Assembly (NCBI RefSeq): GCF_018070345.1
Contig: NZ_JAGPXX010000004.1
Coordinates: 124,001 to 188,000 of the forward strand
Direction: 5' to 3'
Source: Streptomyces sp. F63
GTDB taxonomy: Bacteria > Actinomycetota > Actinomycetes > Streptomycetales > Streptomycetaceae
DNA length: 64,000 nucleotides
Numbering within the stretch: the stretch's first letter is position 1; the number at the start of each line of letters is the position of its first letter. The translations under genes were made by a program, and so were the position numbers. The notes beneath the pieces are model-generated. The model saw only the letters and a program-made list of their open reading frames with translations. It did no database searches and was not told the DNA's origin. Positions 7,933 to 15,407 of the stretch are shown piece after piece.

Positions 7933-10161
7933 GTGGGCACTTCAGGCGTCAGGACACACCCCGGAGCCGCGGGCAGGGCCGTCGCGGCCGACCGGCCCAC
8001 CGCGATACGGAATGTGGTGCTGGTCGGCCACAGCGGCTCGGGCAAGACGACTCTGGTGGAGGCGCTGGCCCTCACCGCGGGAGCGGTGAACCGGGCCGGC
8101 CGGGTCGAGGAGGGCAGCACGCTCTCCGACCACGACGGGATCGAGCACCGGCAGGGCCGGTCGGTGCAGTTGTCCCTCGTCCCCGTGGAATGGGGCGGAA
8201 TCAAGATCAATGTGCTGGACACCCCCGGCAGGGCGGACTTCGTCGGGGAGCTCAGGGCCGGTCTGCGGGCAGCGGACGCGGCCCTTTTCGTCGTCTCGGC
8301 GGCGGACGGCGTGGACGGCGCCACCCGCATGGTGTGGGACGAGTGCGCCGCCGTGCGGATGCCGCGGGCCCTGGTGGTGACCCATCTGGAGTCCGGGCGG
8401 GCCGGCTTCGAGGAGATGACGGCCGTCTGCCGGGACGCGTTCGGCGGTGACGACCCCGACGCCGTGCTCCCCCTCTACCTGCCACTGCGCGACGGCCCGC
8501 CGGACGCCTCCGGCGGCTTCGCCGGCCCGGGGAACGGGAGTTCCCCCGTCACCGGGCTGATCGGCCTGCTCACCCAGCAGGTGTACGACTACTCCTCCGG
8601 CACCCGGGTGGCGGCCGATCCCGGGCCGGGGCAGCTCCCGCTGATCGAGGAGGCCCGCAACCGGCTCATCGAGGGGATCATCGCGGAGAGCGAGGACGAG
8701 ACCCTCATGGACCGCTATCTGGCGGGTGAGGACATCGACCCGGGCATCCTGACCGAGGACCTGGAACGGGCCGTCGCGCGCGGTACGTTCCATCCCGTCC
8801 TGGCCGCCGCCCCCGCCGCGGCGGGCGCCCGGCAGGGCCTCGGCACGGTGGAACTGCTGGAGCTGATCACCGGCGGCTTCCCGACCCCGCCCGAGCGCGA
8901 GCCGCTGGCCGTCACCACCCCGGAGGGGGAGCCCCGGCCACCGCTCACCTGCGATCCGGAGGGCCCGCTGGCCGCCGAGGTCGTCAAGACCTCCTCCGAT
9001 CCGTACGTGGGCCGGGTGAGCCTGGTACGGGTCTTCTCCGGAACGCTGCGGCCCGACGAGACCGTGCACGTCTCCGGCCACGGCCTGGCCGACCGCGGGC
9101 ACGAGGACCACGACGTGGACGAACGCGTCGGCGCCCTGTCCGCGCCCTTCGGCGCGCAGCAGCGCCCGCTGGAACGGGCCGTCGCCGGGGATCTGGCCTG
9201 CGTGGCCAAGCTCGGCCGGGCGGAGACCGGTGACACCCTCTCCGCCAAGGACCACCCGCTGCTGCTGGAGCCCTGGGTGATGCCGGACCCGCTGCTGCCG
9301 GTGGCGGTGCGGGCGCACAGCAAGGCCGATGAGGACAAGCTGTCGCTGGGCCTGTCGCGGCTCGTCGCCGAGGACCCGACCATGCGGCTGGAGCAGAATC
9401 CGGAGACCCACCAGGTGGTCCTCTGGTGCCTGGGCGAGGCGCACCGCGACGTCGCGCTGGAGCGGCTCCGCAGCCGCTACGGCGTCCGGGTCGACGCCGA
9501 GGAGCACCGGGTGCCGCTCCGGGAGACCTTCGGCGGGAAGGCGGCCGGGCGCGGCCGGCACGTCAAGCAGTCCGGCGGGCACGGGCAGTTCGCGATCTGC
9601 GAGATCGAGGTGGAACCGCTGCCGGCCGGTTCGGGCATCGAGTTCTCGGACCGGGTGGTGGGCGGCGCCGTCCCCCGGCAGTTCATCCCGTCGGTGGAGA
9701 AGGGAGTGCGCGCCCAGGCCGGGCGCGGGGTCGCCGCCGGGTATCCGCTGACCGACGTCCGGGTCACCCTCCTCGACGGCAGGGCGCACTCGGTGGACTC
9801 CTCCGACGCCGCTTTCCAGACGGCGGGCGCGCTGGCGCTCCGCGAGGCCGCGCGCGGGTGCCGGGTGGATCTGCTGGAGCCGGTGGCCGAGGTGCGGATC
9901 ATGGTGTCGGACGACTGCGTGGGACCGGTGATGAGCGATCTCTCCGGGCGCCGCGGCCGGGTCGTCGGCACCGAACAGGCGGGCCCCGGGCGCACGCTCG
10001 TCCGTGCCGAGGTGCCCGAACTGGAGATCGGCCGCTACGCGGTGGACCTGCGCTCGCTGTCGCACGGCACCGGCCGGTTCAGCCGCTCGTACGTCCGCCA
10101 CGAGCCGATGCCGCCGCAGCTCGCGGAGAAGATCCGCGCCGGAGACGGGGGGAGCGGATAG
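7933..10161 (+). CDS. Elongation factor G-like GTPase (EF-G2 family)
   Basis: The 742-residue protein has the EF-G domain order: G domain (about 20-290), beta-barrel domain II (about 330-430), domains III-V (about 440-735). G1 is intact (GHSGSGKTTLVEALAL) and G3 is LDTPGRADF. The switch I RGITI motif is replaced by RQGRSVQLSL, and the guanine-specificity motif NKxD is replaced by THLE (in VVTHLESGR). This departs from canonical EF-G and matches the EF-G-like group found beside housekeeping fusA in actinobacteria; its role in translation is unproven. GTG start 7933, preceded by GGGAGGCGG. It diverges from the PIM operon. Confidence 0.85.
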   Translation: MGTSGVRTHPGAAGRAVAADRPTAIRNVVLVGHSGSGKTTLVEALALTAGAVNRAGRVEEGSTLSDHDGIEHRQGRSVQLSLVPVEWGGIKINVLDTPGRADFVGELRAGLRAADAALFVVSAADGVDGATRMVWDECAAVRMPRALVVTHLESGRAGFEEMTAVCRDAFGGDDPDAVLPLYLPLRDGPPDASGGFAGPGNGSSPVTGLIGLLTQQVYDYSSGTRVAADPGPGQLPLIEEARNRLIEGIIAESEDETLMDRYLAGEDIDPGILTEDLERAVARGTFHPVLAAAPAAAGARQGLGTVELLELITGGFPTPPEREPLAVTTPEGEPRPPLTCDPEGPLAAEVVKTSSDPYVGRVSLVRVFSGTLRPDETVHVSGHGLADRGHEDHDVDERVGALSAPFGAQQRPLERAVAGDLACVAKLGRAETGDTLSAKDHPLLLEPWVMPDPLLPVAVRAHSKADEDKLSLGLSRLVAEDPTMRLEQNPETHQVVLWCLGEAHRDVALERLRSRYGVRVDAEEHRVPLRETFGGKAAGRGRHVKQSGGHGQFAICEIEVEPLPAGSGIEFSDRVVGGAVPRQFIPSVEKGVRAQAGRGVAAGYPLTDVRVTLLDGRAHSVDSSDAAFQTAGALALREAARGCRVDLLEPVAEVRIMVSDDCVGPVMSDLSGRRGRVVGTEQAGPGRTLVRAEVPELEIGRYAVDLRSLSHGTGRFSRSYVRHEPMPPQLAEKIRAGDGGSG

Positions 10162-10187
10162 CGGGCGGGGCGGAAAAGGCCGGTAAG

Positions 10188-10221
10188 CGCCCGGCGCGGG
10201 CCAACTCCCCTGCGCCGGGCG
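10188..10221 (+). terminator. Terminator hairpin after the EF-G-like gene
   Basis: A 10-bp perfect repeat (10188-10197 with 10212-10221, 14-nt loop) starts 26 nt after the stop and lies before the next rightward gene. Confidence 0.55.
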
Positions 10222-10315
10222 GTCGTCGCTCGCTACGCTGGGGCGCGGGCCGGCAGGTGTGCCGGGGACGGAACCCGGGAAGAGGCCACGCAGCGGACGA
10301 GCGGTGGGGGCATTA

Positions 10316-11962
10316 GTGGCGAGCGACGATTTCGACTTCAGGCCCGGGGCACAGGTGCCGCTCACCGGCGGGGCCGGGCAGACGGCGGCGACCGCCGCCC
10401 TGGCCTCGGCCGCCTACCGGGACAGCCCGGTCGCGGAGATCCTCAAGGCCGACAACGAATGGCACAAGTCGGCCATCACGCCGCCGAAGCTGTCGCTGTT
10501 CGAGCCCAATCTCGGTGAGGCGTTCTCCCGGGCGGTCCAGGTCCGGATGCTCGGCGGCGCCCGCAAGGCGCTCGTCCAGTCCTTCGGAATGGAGCCGCAG
10601 ACGGTCGTCGAGCACTGCCTGGCCGCCAGCCGCATCCGCAAGGAGCGCGATACGCGGCTGACGGTGCTGATGGCGGTGTTCGGGCTGCTCTTCCTGCCCG
10701 GGCTGCTGCTCTGGCTCGTCATGTTCCAGCTGCGCCGCACGCTCGCCGGCGCGTCGAACAAGCGGGCCGGCGCCTTCGGGATGGCGGTGCTGGTGGCCTT
10801 CGGGGTGCTGGCCGTGGTCTTCCTGGTCAAGCTGCCGTTCACCGGCTTCTGGGGCATCTACCTGCGGGCCATGATCGTCGCCCCGGTCGTCGGCTGGCTC
10901 TGGGCCAAGCAGGTCTGCGAGCGCACGGCCGCCGATCTGCGGGAGCGCTGGAACGGGCTGCTCTCCGGCGGTGTGGTCGGGGCGAAGATCCCGGAGGCGG
11001 TCCCGAAGAACCCGAACGAGACCGCGGCCGAGCAGCTCCGGCAGAATCTGGCCAAGCTCACCGCCGAGCAGAACAGCAACCTGGTCTTCTACGCGGGCCC
11101 CAAGGGCATTCTCGGCATGGGCACCCGCTGGGGCAGCTGGCAGCTCGCCGAGGAGCTCGTCCCCAAGGACCCGGACAAGGACATCGACCCGTTCCGCAGC
11201 TGGGACATCGTCCGCGCGGTGCACGACCAGCTGAAGCTGCTGGAGCGCACTCCGCTGCACACCGGTGGCTTCCCCACCCCCTCGGTCACGCACTGGATCG
11301 TCGCCCCGGTCGGCGAGGGCGCCGGAGAGGTGTCCCGGCCCGGGGACGACGGCTATCAGATCCGGCCGGGCGAGATACAGCGCATCTGCGACCAGCAGCA
11401 GTTCGGCAGCGGCAACCGGCACTACCTGGGCGTCCAGTTCGTGCTCTGGGACGGCCAGTTGGTGATCACCCTGCTGGTCAATGTCACGGTGCTCCACCAC
11501 ACCCTGCGCATCGAGGTCACCGGGCACGCGCTGGGCCCGGTGCACGGTCTCTTCACCACCAAGCCCTCGCCCAAGACCGAGACGATCTCCAAGACCGTCA
11601 GGTTCTGGGAGACCAAGGAGCGCACCCTGCCGCTGGTGGACGCCAAGGAGGTGGTGCGGCTCGCCGCGCGCGCCCCGCTGACGTGGTTCCCGCCGGTCCT
11701 CGACCACATGGGCGGCAAGCTCGGCCTGCCGGAGCCGTTCGGTCTCCGGCACGCCTGGGCCGACCAGCCCTGGCGCCACCGCTTCATGGCGGACGACGCC
11801 CTGCGCGCGGCAACGCCGGTGCTGCGCGTGGTGCACCAGGCCGCCATACGCGTCCTGGAGGAGCACGACGTGGACACCGAGCGCTTCGGCAACCGCGCCG
11901 GTTTCCTCAGCGGCGCGGTCCAGGGCGCGGAGCCGGGCAAGGCGGACGTCTACAACGCCTGA
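10316..11962 (+). CDS. Conserved actinobacterial integral membrane protein
   Basis: The 548-residue product starts at GTG 10316 after a GTGGGGG ribosome-binding site. Residues about 1-110 are soluble. Hydrophobic helices lie near 116-137 (MAVFGLLFLPGLLLWLVMFQ), 146-166 and 177-200. A long soluble C-terminal domain follows with SNLVFYAGPKGILGMGTRWG, LLVNVTVLHHTLRIEV and a final VHQAAIRVLEEHDVDTERFG. I do not recognise a named domain. Just upstream of the GTG there is an in-frame TTA; if a more upstream start were used, this would be a bldA-dependent codon, but the ribosome-binding site favours 10316. Confidence 0.8.
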   Translation: MASDDFDFRPGAQVPLTGGAGQTAATAALASAAYRDSPVAEILKADNEWHKSAITPPKLSLFEPNLGEAFSRAVQVRMLGGARKALVQSFGMEPQTVVEHCLAASRIRKERDTRLTVLMAVFGLLFLPGLLLWLVMFQLRRTLAGASNKRAGAFGMAVLVAFGVLAVVFLVKLPFTGFWGIYLRAMIVAPVVGWLWAKQVCERTAADLRERWNGLLSGGVVGAKIPEAVPKNPNETAAEQLRQNLAKLTAEQNSNLVFYAGPKGILGMGTRWGSWQLAEELVPKDPDKDIDPFRSWDIVRAVHDQLKLLERTPLHTGGFPTPSVTHWIVAPVGEGAGEVSRPGDDGYQIRPGEIQRICDQQQFGSGNRHYLGVQFVLWDGQLVITLLVNVTVLHHTLRIEVTGHALGPVHGLFTTKPSPKTETISKTVRFWETKERTLPLVDAKEVVRLAARAPLTWFPPVLDHMGGKLGLPEPFGLRHAWADQPWRHRFMADDALRAATPVLRVVHQAAIRVLEEHDVDTERFGNRAGFLSGAVQGAEPGKADVYNA

Positions 11963-12007
11963 CGCCCGCGCCGCACCGGCGTGTACGGCGCGGCGAGACC
12001 GGCGAAA

Positions 12008-12049
12008 CGGCCGGTGACCGGCCCCGCAAGGGGCGCGGGCCACCGGCCG
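12008..12049 (+). terminator. Terminator between convergent genes
   Basis: A composite hairpin: an outer 9-bp stem (12008-12016 with 12041-12049) encloses a second stem with a CCCC-GCAA-GGGG tetraloop (12022-12033). It lies between the membrane protein (rightward) and rpsN (leftward) and could serve both. Confidence 0.65.
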
Positions 12050-12086
12050 TACGCATACCGCCCCGGCCGGGTGCTCCGCGAAGCGG

Positions 12087-12392
12087 TTACCAGCTCGCCT
12101 TGCGCACCCCCGGCAGGTAGCCGGCGTGGGCCTGCTCCCGCAGCCGCACCCGGGACAGCCCGAAGGTCCGCAGATACCCGCGCGGCCGCCCGTCGACGGA
12201 GTCCCGGTTGCGGATCCGGGTGGCGCTCGCGTCCCGCGGCTGGGCCCGCAACTCCCGCTGCGCGGCGCGGTGTTCGGCGGGCGGCGTGGAGGGCCGACGG
12301 ATGATCTCCTTCAGCTCGGCCCGGCGTGCGGCGTACCGGGCGGCCACGCGGCGGCGGCGCTCGTCCGCGGCGATCTTGCTCTTCTTGGCCAT
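12087..12392 (-). CDS. rpsN: 30S ribosomal protein S14, zinc-independent (C-minus) paralogue
   Basis: The 101-residue product begins [17 protein letters not shown] and has the S14 core [25 protein letters not shown]. It is the long form and contains no cysteine, so it lacks the CxxC...CxxC zinc ribbon of the short form. In actinobacteria such paralogues replace zinc-binding ribosomal proteins when zinc is scarce, under Zur control. Its ATG overlaps the rpmB stop by one base (TGATG). Transcription is leftward from the shared divergent promoter region. Confidence 0.95.
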   Translation of the reverse strand: MAKKSKIAADERRRRVAARYAARRAELKEIIRRPSTPPAEHRAAQRELRAQPRDASATRIRNRDSVDGRPRGYLRTFGLSRVRLREQAHAGYLPGVRKASW

Positions 12393-12628
12393 CAGATCCT
12401 CTCCCCCCGGGCGCGCATCACGGCAACGGCCCGTTCGATGCCCAGGGTGTCCACGGTCTTGATGCCCTTGGCGCTGAGCGTGAGCCGAATGTGGCGGTTC
12501 TCGCTCGGCAGCCAGTAGCGCCTGCGCTGGATGTTGGGGTCGAACCGGCGCTTGGTGCGCCGGTGGGAGTGGGAGACGGAGTTGCCGAAGCCCGGCTTGC
12601 GGCCGGTCATCTGGCAGTGGGCTGACAA
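12392..12628 (-). CDS. rpmB: 50S ribosomal protein L28, C-minus paralogue
   Basis: The 78-residue product reads [20 protein letters not shown] and then the L28 signature [23 protein letters not shown] at 12626-12628 is the only start that gives a normal L28 N-terminus, and a GGAGGATGACG lies just upstream. Only one cysteine remains, so the zinc-binding cysteine pairs of the C-plus form are absent. It is the first gene of the leftward arm (rpmB-rpsN) and is about 60 nt from the Zur-like palindrome. Confidence 0.93.
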   Translation of the reverse strand: MSAHCQMTGRKPGFGNSVSHSHRRTKRRFDPNIQRRRYWLPSENRHIRLTLSAKGIKTVDTLGIERAVAVMRARGERI

Positions 12629-12690
12629 GGCGTCATCCTCCTTCGCGGTCGGTTTCTCGGGCGGTGACGACCACCGCCACACAGGCTACA

Positions 12691-12705
12691 TGAAAACGAT
12701 ATTCA
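12691..12705. promoter_or_regulatory. Zur-box-like palindrome in the divergent ribosomal promoter
   Basis: The sequence TGAAAACGATATTCA is close to the 7-1-7 palindrome TGAAAATGATTTTCA that I recall for actinobacterial Zur. It stands out as an AT-rich spot in very GC-rich DNA and lies between the divergent rpmB and rpmG genes, where zinc-bound Zur would block both arms. The proposed site is by pattern only. Confidence 0.75.
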
Positions 12706-12712
12706 CTTCCGT

Positions 12713-12718
12713 TATAGT
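12713..12718 (+). promoter_or_regulatory. Candidate -10 element for rpmG
   Basis: TATAGT eight nucleotides after the Zur-like box would place transcription start about 7 nt downstream, almost at the rpmG ATG (12727). The mRNA would then be leaderless or nearly so. The GGAG at 12721 is too close to the ATG to be a normal ribosome-binding site, which fits this reading. Confidence 0.45.
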
Positions 12719-12726
12719 CTGGAGCC

Positions 12727-12891
12727 ATGGCACACAACGACCTGCGCCCGGTGGTGAAGCTCCGCTCCACCGCCGGGACCGGCCACACCTACGTGACCCG
12801 CAAAAACCGCCGGAACGACCCGGACCGGATGGAGCTGCGCAAGTACGACCCGATAGCCCGCCGCCACGTCACGTTCCGCGAAGAACGCTGA
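12727..12891 (+). CDS. rpmG: 50S ribosomal protein L33, C-minus paralogue
   Basis: The 54-residue product begins [19 protein letters not shown], followed by [21 protein letters not shown], the L33 core. There are no cysteines, whereas zinc-binding L33 carries two CxxC pairs. It heads the rightward arm rpmG-rpmE2-cobW-like-rpsR. No internal terminator is visible before rpsR. Confidence 0.95.
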   Translation: MAHNDLRPVVKLRSTAGTGHTYVTRKNRRNDPDRMELRKYDPIARRHVTFREER

Positions 12892-12901
12892 GGAGAAGCC
12901 C

Positions 12902-13168
12902 GTGAAACCCGGAATCCACCCGCCCTACCGGCCCGTCGTCTTCCGCGACCGCGCGGCGGACTTCGCCTTCCTCACCCGCTCCACCCTCACCAGCGAGAAG
13001 ACCGTCGTGTGGGAGGACGGCAACGCCTACCCCGTGGTCGACGTCGAGGTCTCCTCGGCGAGCCACCCCTTCTACACCGGCACCGCGCGCGTGATGGACA
13101 CCGCGGGCCGCGTCGAGCGCTTCGAACGCCGCTACGGCCGCAAGTCCGCGCCGGAGAGCGGCCGGTGA
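12902..13168 (+). CDS. rpmE2: 50S ribosomal protein L31 type B
   Basis: The 88-residue product from GTG 12902 begins [20 protein letters not shown]. It has the type B features (longer than type A, no CxxC) and the typical [26 protein letters not shown]. Type B L31 displaces zinc-binding L31 during zinc limitation. The start lies 10 nt after the rpmG stop behind AGGAGAAG, and its stop overlaps the next start (GTGA). Confidence 0.95.
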   Translation: MKPGIHPPYRPVVFRDRAADFAFLTRSTLTSEKTVVWEDGNAYPVVDVEVSSASHPFYTGTARVMDTAGRVERFERRYGRKSAPESGR

Positions 13169-14325
13169 CCGGCGCACACCGCTCCCGGCTGCCCGTGACG
13201 GTGGTCGCCGGGCTCCACTCCGACGCCCGTCGGCGCACCGTGGAGACGCTGCTGCGCGTCCCCGGGACCGTGGTGCTCCCCCACGACCTCGCCGAGGCCG
13301 CGGACGGCACCGTGCTCCGTACCGTGCGCGACGCCGACGGCGTGCTGGAGAGCGGCCGCACCCCGCTGGTGAACGACTGCGCCTGCTGCGCGCTGCGCGA
13401 GGACCTCGTACCAGCGCTGAACCGGCTGGCGGAGAGCGGCGAACACCGGCTGGGCGTCGTGGAGCTGTGGGACTCGGTGGAGCCGCAGGGCATGGCGGAG
13501 GTGCTGGCCGGGCACGCCGGTGAGACGTTCGTCCTGACGGCCGTCGTCACCGCCGTCGACCCGGCCCTCGTTCTGCCCTACGCGGCCTGCGGCGACGACC
13601 TCGCCGAGGCCGGGCTGGCCGCCGCCCCGGGCGACCGGCGGACCGTGGCCGACACCTTCGCCCGCCAGCTCGAATACCCCCCGCTGGTGGCCGTATCGGA
13701 GGGGGAGGAGAGGCCGGACCCGGCCGACGCCGAACTGCTGCGGCAGCTCACCCCCGCCACCCGCCGGCTCCCCGCCGGGTCGGACGAACTCGCGCGGGCG
13801 GTCCTCGCTGGGTTCGACGCCGGCGCCGCCGCGGCCCGGCAGCACCCGGCCTGCGCACTGCTGCCACAGGAGGCGGAGAGGCACGGCGTCTCCACCCTCC
13901 TCTGGCAGCGGAGGCGGCCGTTCCATCCGGGCCGCCTCCACGCCGCCCTGGAAGATCTGACCTGCGCCGCGCTGCGCAGCCGGGGCCGGTTCTGGCTGGC
14001 GGACCGCCCGGACACCCTGCTGTCCTGGGACGCCGCGGGCGGCGCGCTCTGTGTGGAGGAGTCCGGGCCCTGGCTGGCCGCGCTGCCCGACGCCGCCTGG
14101 GAACTGGTGCCGGCCGGCCGCCGGGTCGCCGCCGCGCTGGACTGGCATCCCGTGCACGGCGACCGGTCCCAGTGCCTCTCGTTCGTCTCCCCCGAGCTGG
14201 ACCGCGAGGGACTGCTCGCCCTCCTGGAGTCCTGCCTGCTCACCGACGCGGAGTACGGAACCGGGCCCGCGGACTGGCGGAGTCTCCACCCGGCCTTCGA
14301 CGAGCTGCTGAACCCGGTCCGCTGA
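13165..14325 (+). CDS. CobW-like (G3E family-related) protein with degenerate P-loop
   Basis: The 386-residue protein is translationally coupled to rpmE2 (GTGA). It keeps the CXCC metal-site motif of G3E chaperones as CACC at residues 72-75, a switch-like [13 protein letters not shown] and a CobW C-terminal-type domain (about 270-380: [36 protein letters not shown]). The Walker A GxxGxGK(S/T) expected near residue 15 is instead [16 protein letters not shown], lacking the Lys-Ser/Thr. It is therefore probably not a functional GTPase, although zinc binding remains plausible. Members near C-minus ribosomal genes are assumed to handle zinc; the exact role here is inferred. Confidence 0.85.
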   Translation: MTGAHRSRLPVTVVAGLHSDARRRTVETLLRVPGTVVLPHDLAEAADGTVLRTVRDADGVLESGRTPLVNDCACCALREDLVPALNRLAESGEHRLGVVELWDSVEPQGMAEVLAGHAGETFVLTAVVTAVDPALVLPYAACGDDLAEAGLAAAPGDRRTVADTFARQLEYPPLVAVSEGEERPDPADAELLRQLTPATRRLPAGSDELARAVLAGFDAGAAAARQHPACALLPQEAERHGVSTLLWQRRRPFHPGRLHAALEDLTCAALRSRGRFWLADRPDTLLSWDAAGGALCVEESGPWLAALPDAAWELVPAGRRVAAALDWHPVHGDRSQCLSFVSPELDREGLLALLESCLLTDAEYGTGPADWRSLHPAFDELLNPVR

Positions 14326-14381
14326 CTCTCCCCCGGCCCCGCCGCCCCGGCCCCACCCTCACCTCGAAAGGACGCGCCACC

Positions 14382-14630
14382 GTGCCGCACCCCCGCAGTC
14401 CCCGGCAGAAATCCGGACGCGGGCGTTCCGAACGCCCCAATCCGCTCGACGCCGCGGGGATCACCTACATCGACTACAAGGACACCGATCTGCTGCGGCG
14501 GTTCATCTCCGACCGCGGCAAGATCCGCAGCCGCCGGGTGACCCGGTTGACCCGGCAGCAGCAGCGCAGGCTCGCCCAAGCCGTGCAGAACGCCCGGGAG
14601 ATGGCCCTGCTGCCCTACGGCTCCCGGTAG
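14382..14630 (+). CDS. rpsR: 30S ribosomal protein S18, paralogue in the zinc-starvation cluster
   Basis: The 82-residue product starts at GTG 14382 after GAAAGGA. It has a basic N-terminus, then [19 protein letters not shown] and [18 protein letters not shown], the S18 RNA-binding core. There are no cysteines. It is the last gene of the rightward arm of the cluster, about 56 nt after the CobW-like gene. Confidence 0.95.
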   Translation: MPHPRSPRQKSGRGRSERPNPLDAAGITYIDYKDTDLLRRFISDRGKIRSRRVTRLTRQQQRRLAQAVQNAREMALLPYGSR

Positions 14631-14657
14631 CCGCGGCTCTCATCCGCCCCGCCGCCG

Positions 14658-14678
14658 GGGCCCGGGGGAGCCGGGCCC
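14658..14678. terminator. Bidirectional terminator between rpsR and the HIT gene
   Basis: An 8-bp perfect repeat GGGCCCGG/CCGGGCCC (14658-14665 with 14671-14678, 5-nt loop) sits between convergent genes. Confidence 0.5.
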
Positions 14679-14709
14679 GCCCGGCCCGGCCCCGGTGACC
14701 GCCCGGGAG

Positions 14710-15255
14710 TCAGCTCTCCGGCCAGGCCGCCGCGAGCAGGCGGCGGGTGTCGGCCAGGAGCTGCGGCAGCACCTTGGTGTGGCCGACGACCGGCATGAAA
14801 TTGGTGTCCCCGCCCCAGCGGGGCACCACGTGCTGGTGCAGATGCGCGGCGATACCCGCCCCGGCGGTGACGCCCTGGTTCATGCCGATGTTGAAACCGT
14901 GCGCGCCGGAGGCGGTGCGGAGCGCCGTCATGGCCTGCTTGGTGAGCGCGGCCAGCTCGGCCGTCTCGGCCTCGTCCAGCTCGGTGTAGTCGGCGACGTG
15001 CCGGAACGGTACGACCATCAGGTGCCCGCCGTTGTACGGGTAGAGGTTGAGCACCGCGTAGACGTGCTCGCCGCGGGTGATGATCAGACCGTCCTCGTCG
15101 GACTTGGCCGGGATGGTGCAGAACGGGCAGCCTTCGGAGCCGGGCCCGGCCGGCTTGTTCTCGCCCTGGATGTACGCCATCCGGTGGGGCGTCCACAGGC
15201 GCTGGAAGGCGTCCTGGGAACCGACTCCGATCTGCTGCTCCGGCTCACTCGTCAT
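14710..15255 (-). CDS. HIT family nucleotide-binding hydrolase
   Basis: The 181-residue product (MTSEPEQQIGVGSQDAFQRL) carries a HIT domain with the histidine triad HLHQHVVPRW near residue 145 and a zinc-like GCPFCTIP segment near residue 43. HIT proteins hydrolyse nucleotide phosphoanhydrides such as AP4A-type compounds. Actinobacterial genes between pgsA and thrS encode this branch. An ATG four codons upstream is also possible. A strong hairpin at 15296-15328 lies before it, so it probably has its own promoter. Confidence 0.92.
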   Translation of the reverse strand: MTSEPEQQIGVGSQDAFQRLWTPHRMAYIQGENKPAGPGSEGCPFCTIPAKSDEDGLIITRGEHVYAVLNLYPYNGGHLMVVPFRHVADYTELDEAETAELAALTKQAMTALRTASGAHGFNIGMNQGVTAGAGIAAHLHQHVVPRWGGDTNFMPVVGHTKVLPQLLADTRRLLAAAWPES

Positions 15256-15295
15256 GACGGCCAGCATATTCGCCCGGAGCGGGCGGCAACGCGGC

Positions 15296-15328
15296 GAGGG
15301 GGTGGCTCCCGGCGGGAACCACCCCCTC
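15296..15328 (-). terminator. Terminator hairpin after thrS
   Basis: A 10-bp perfect stem GAGGGGGTGG/CCACCCCCTC (15296-15305 with 15319-15328) encloses a second small stem TCCCG/CGGGA. It lies downstream of thrS and upstream of the HIT gene. Confidence 0.7.
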
Positions 15329-15407
15329 CCCCGCCGCCCGCGCGGGGCCGGCGGGATCGCGTACGGCCGGAGGCCCGGACCCGGACGCTCAGCCCGGGCG
15401 ACCGGGC

